Assembly (NCBI GenBank): GCA_021828225.1
Contig: JAKASH010000185.1
Coordinates: 1 to 6,365, forward strand
Direction: 5' to 3'
Origin: Acidobacteriota bacterium
GTDB lineage: Bacteria; Acidobacteriota; Terriglobia; UBA7540
Length of the DNA stretch: 6,365 bases
A program made the position numbers and the translations under genes. The notes beneath the pieces were generated by a model. The model searched no databases, had not been told where the DNA came from, and saw only the letters and a list, made by a program, of their open reading frames with translations. Position 1 is the first letter of the stretch; each line of letters begins with the position of its first letter. Below are positions 6,239 to 6,365 of the stretch, piece by piece.

Positions 6239-6239
6239 T

Positions 6240-6365
6240 TTACATCTTGGCCAGTTTCTTTTCCAGCCGGAAGGCCTGGGCATTGAGCTGGGTCAGATGC
6301 TGGAGGTCGTTATCGGTCAGCGAGATAGTGTTCTGAATGAGGTCGAGTGCGGCGCCACTGAAAGC
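6240..6365 (-). CDS. C-terminal 41 codons of an unidentified protein; 5' part outside window
   Basis: The minus-strand frame enters at the right edge exactly on a codon boundary (GCT at 6365) and ends with TAA at 6240-6242. The visible tail is AFSGAALDLIQNTISLTDND followed by LQHLTQLNAQAFRLEKKLAKM. It has no stop, natural amino-acid composition, and a strongly amphipathic pattern: leucines and isoleucines at 3-4 residue intervals from about residue 7 to 40 suggest a terminal helix or short coiled coil ending in lysines. I do not recognise the family. It is oriented like the uvrA operon but is separated from it by the repeat region and at least one promoter, so it is probably a separate transcription unit. 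Confidence 0.65.
   Translation of the reverse strand, partial: AFSGAALDLIQNTISLTDNDLQHLTQLNAQAFRLEKKLAKM

Larger units (their letters stand above)
5309..6239. other. Repeat-rich intergenic region without a convincing gene
   Basis: These 931 bases separate the uvrA promoter from the end of the truncated gene at the right edge. From left to right they hold a paired-arm repeat (5338-5396), a GC-rich stretch with one doubtful 50-codon proline-rich frame (5411-5563), a T-rich nested tandem array (5599-5799), an AT palindrome (5801-5820), a transition stretch of mixed composition (5821-5949), several GC-rich inverted repeats (5950-6135), a leftward promoter (6161-6189) and a possible hairpin (6214-6238). 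The longer open frames here (minus 5305-5718, 5642-5854 and 5862-6170) are low-complexity or translate the repeats themselves (NEPENEP, NRKRTG, GPCARPYNQPC). Their repeat periods of 11 and about 66 bp do not all preserve frame, so I regard them as non-coding. Confidence 0.7.

Overview
The window comes from a moderately GC-rich bacterium. It holds three well-supported complete genes, one truncated gene at each edge, and a repeat-laden intergenic region of about 0.9 kb. No tRNA, rRNA, CRISPR array, transposase or phage gene is visible. The dense non-coding dispersed repeats, together with a sigma-54 regulator and a GC-rich genome with AT-rich repeat islands, remind me of Acidobacteriota or related soil and metagenome lineages. 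That placement is an inference from style and is not proven by any marker here.

Layout: (1) 1-503 (+) is the C-terminal part of an NtrC-family sigma-54-dependent activator, running rightward. (2) After a 46-bp convergent gap comes a leftward three-gene block. Read in transcription order it is uvrA (5230-2387), an uncharacterised conserved protein with some resemblance to deoxyhypusine synthase-like proteins (2378-1386), and a CPBP/CAAX-like intramembrane protease (1389-550). The first junction is 8 bp and the second is a 4-bp ATGA overlap, so the three are very likely one translationally coupled operon. A sigma-70-type promoter (TTGACG-18-TAAGAT) lies just upstream of uvrA and supports the internal ATG at 5230, not the earlier TTG, as the start. 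(3) 5309-6239 has no convincing gene. It carries a paired-arm dispersed repeat at 5338-5396, an 11-bp/66-bp nested tandem repeat of a GGTTCG motif at 5599-5799, a perfect 20-bp AT palindrome, a further cluster of GC-rich inverted repeats (5950-6135), and a good leftward promoter (TTGACA-17-TAGTCT) at 6161-6189. (4) 6240-6365 (-) is the last 41 codons of an unidentified gene.

Functionally, UvrA is the damage-recognition ATPase of nucleotide excision repair. The two downstream genes have no established link to repair, so their coupling to uvrA is the main gene-level curiosity. The most unusual non-coding signal is the nested GGTTCG array and the repeat-rich tract that separates the strong upstream promoter from uvrA.
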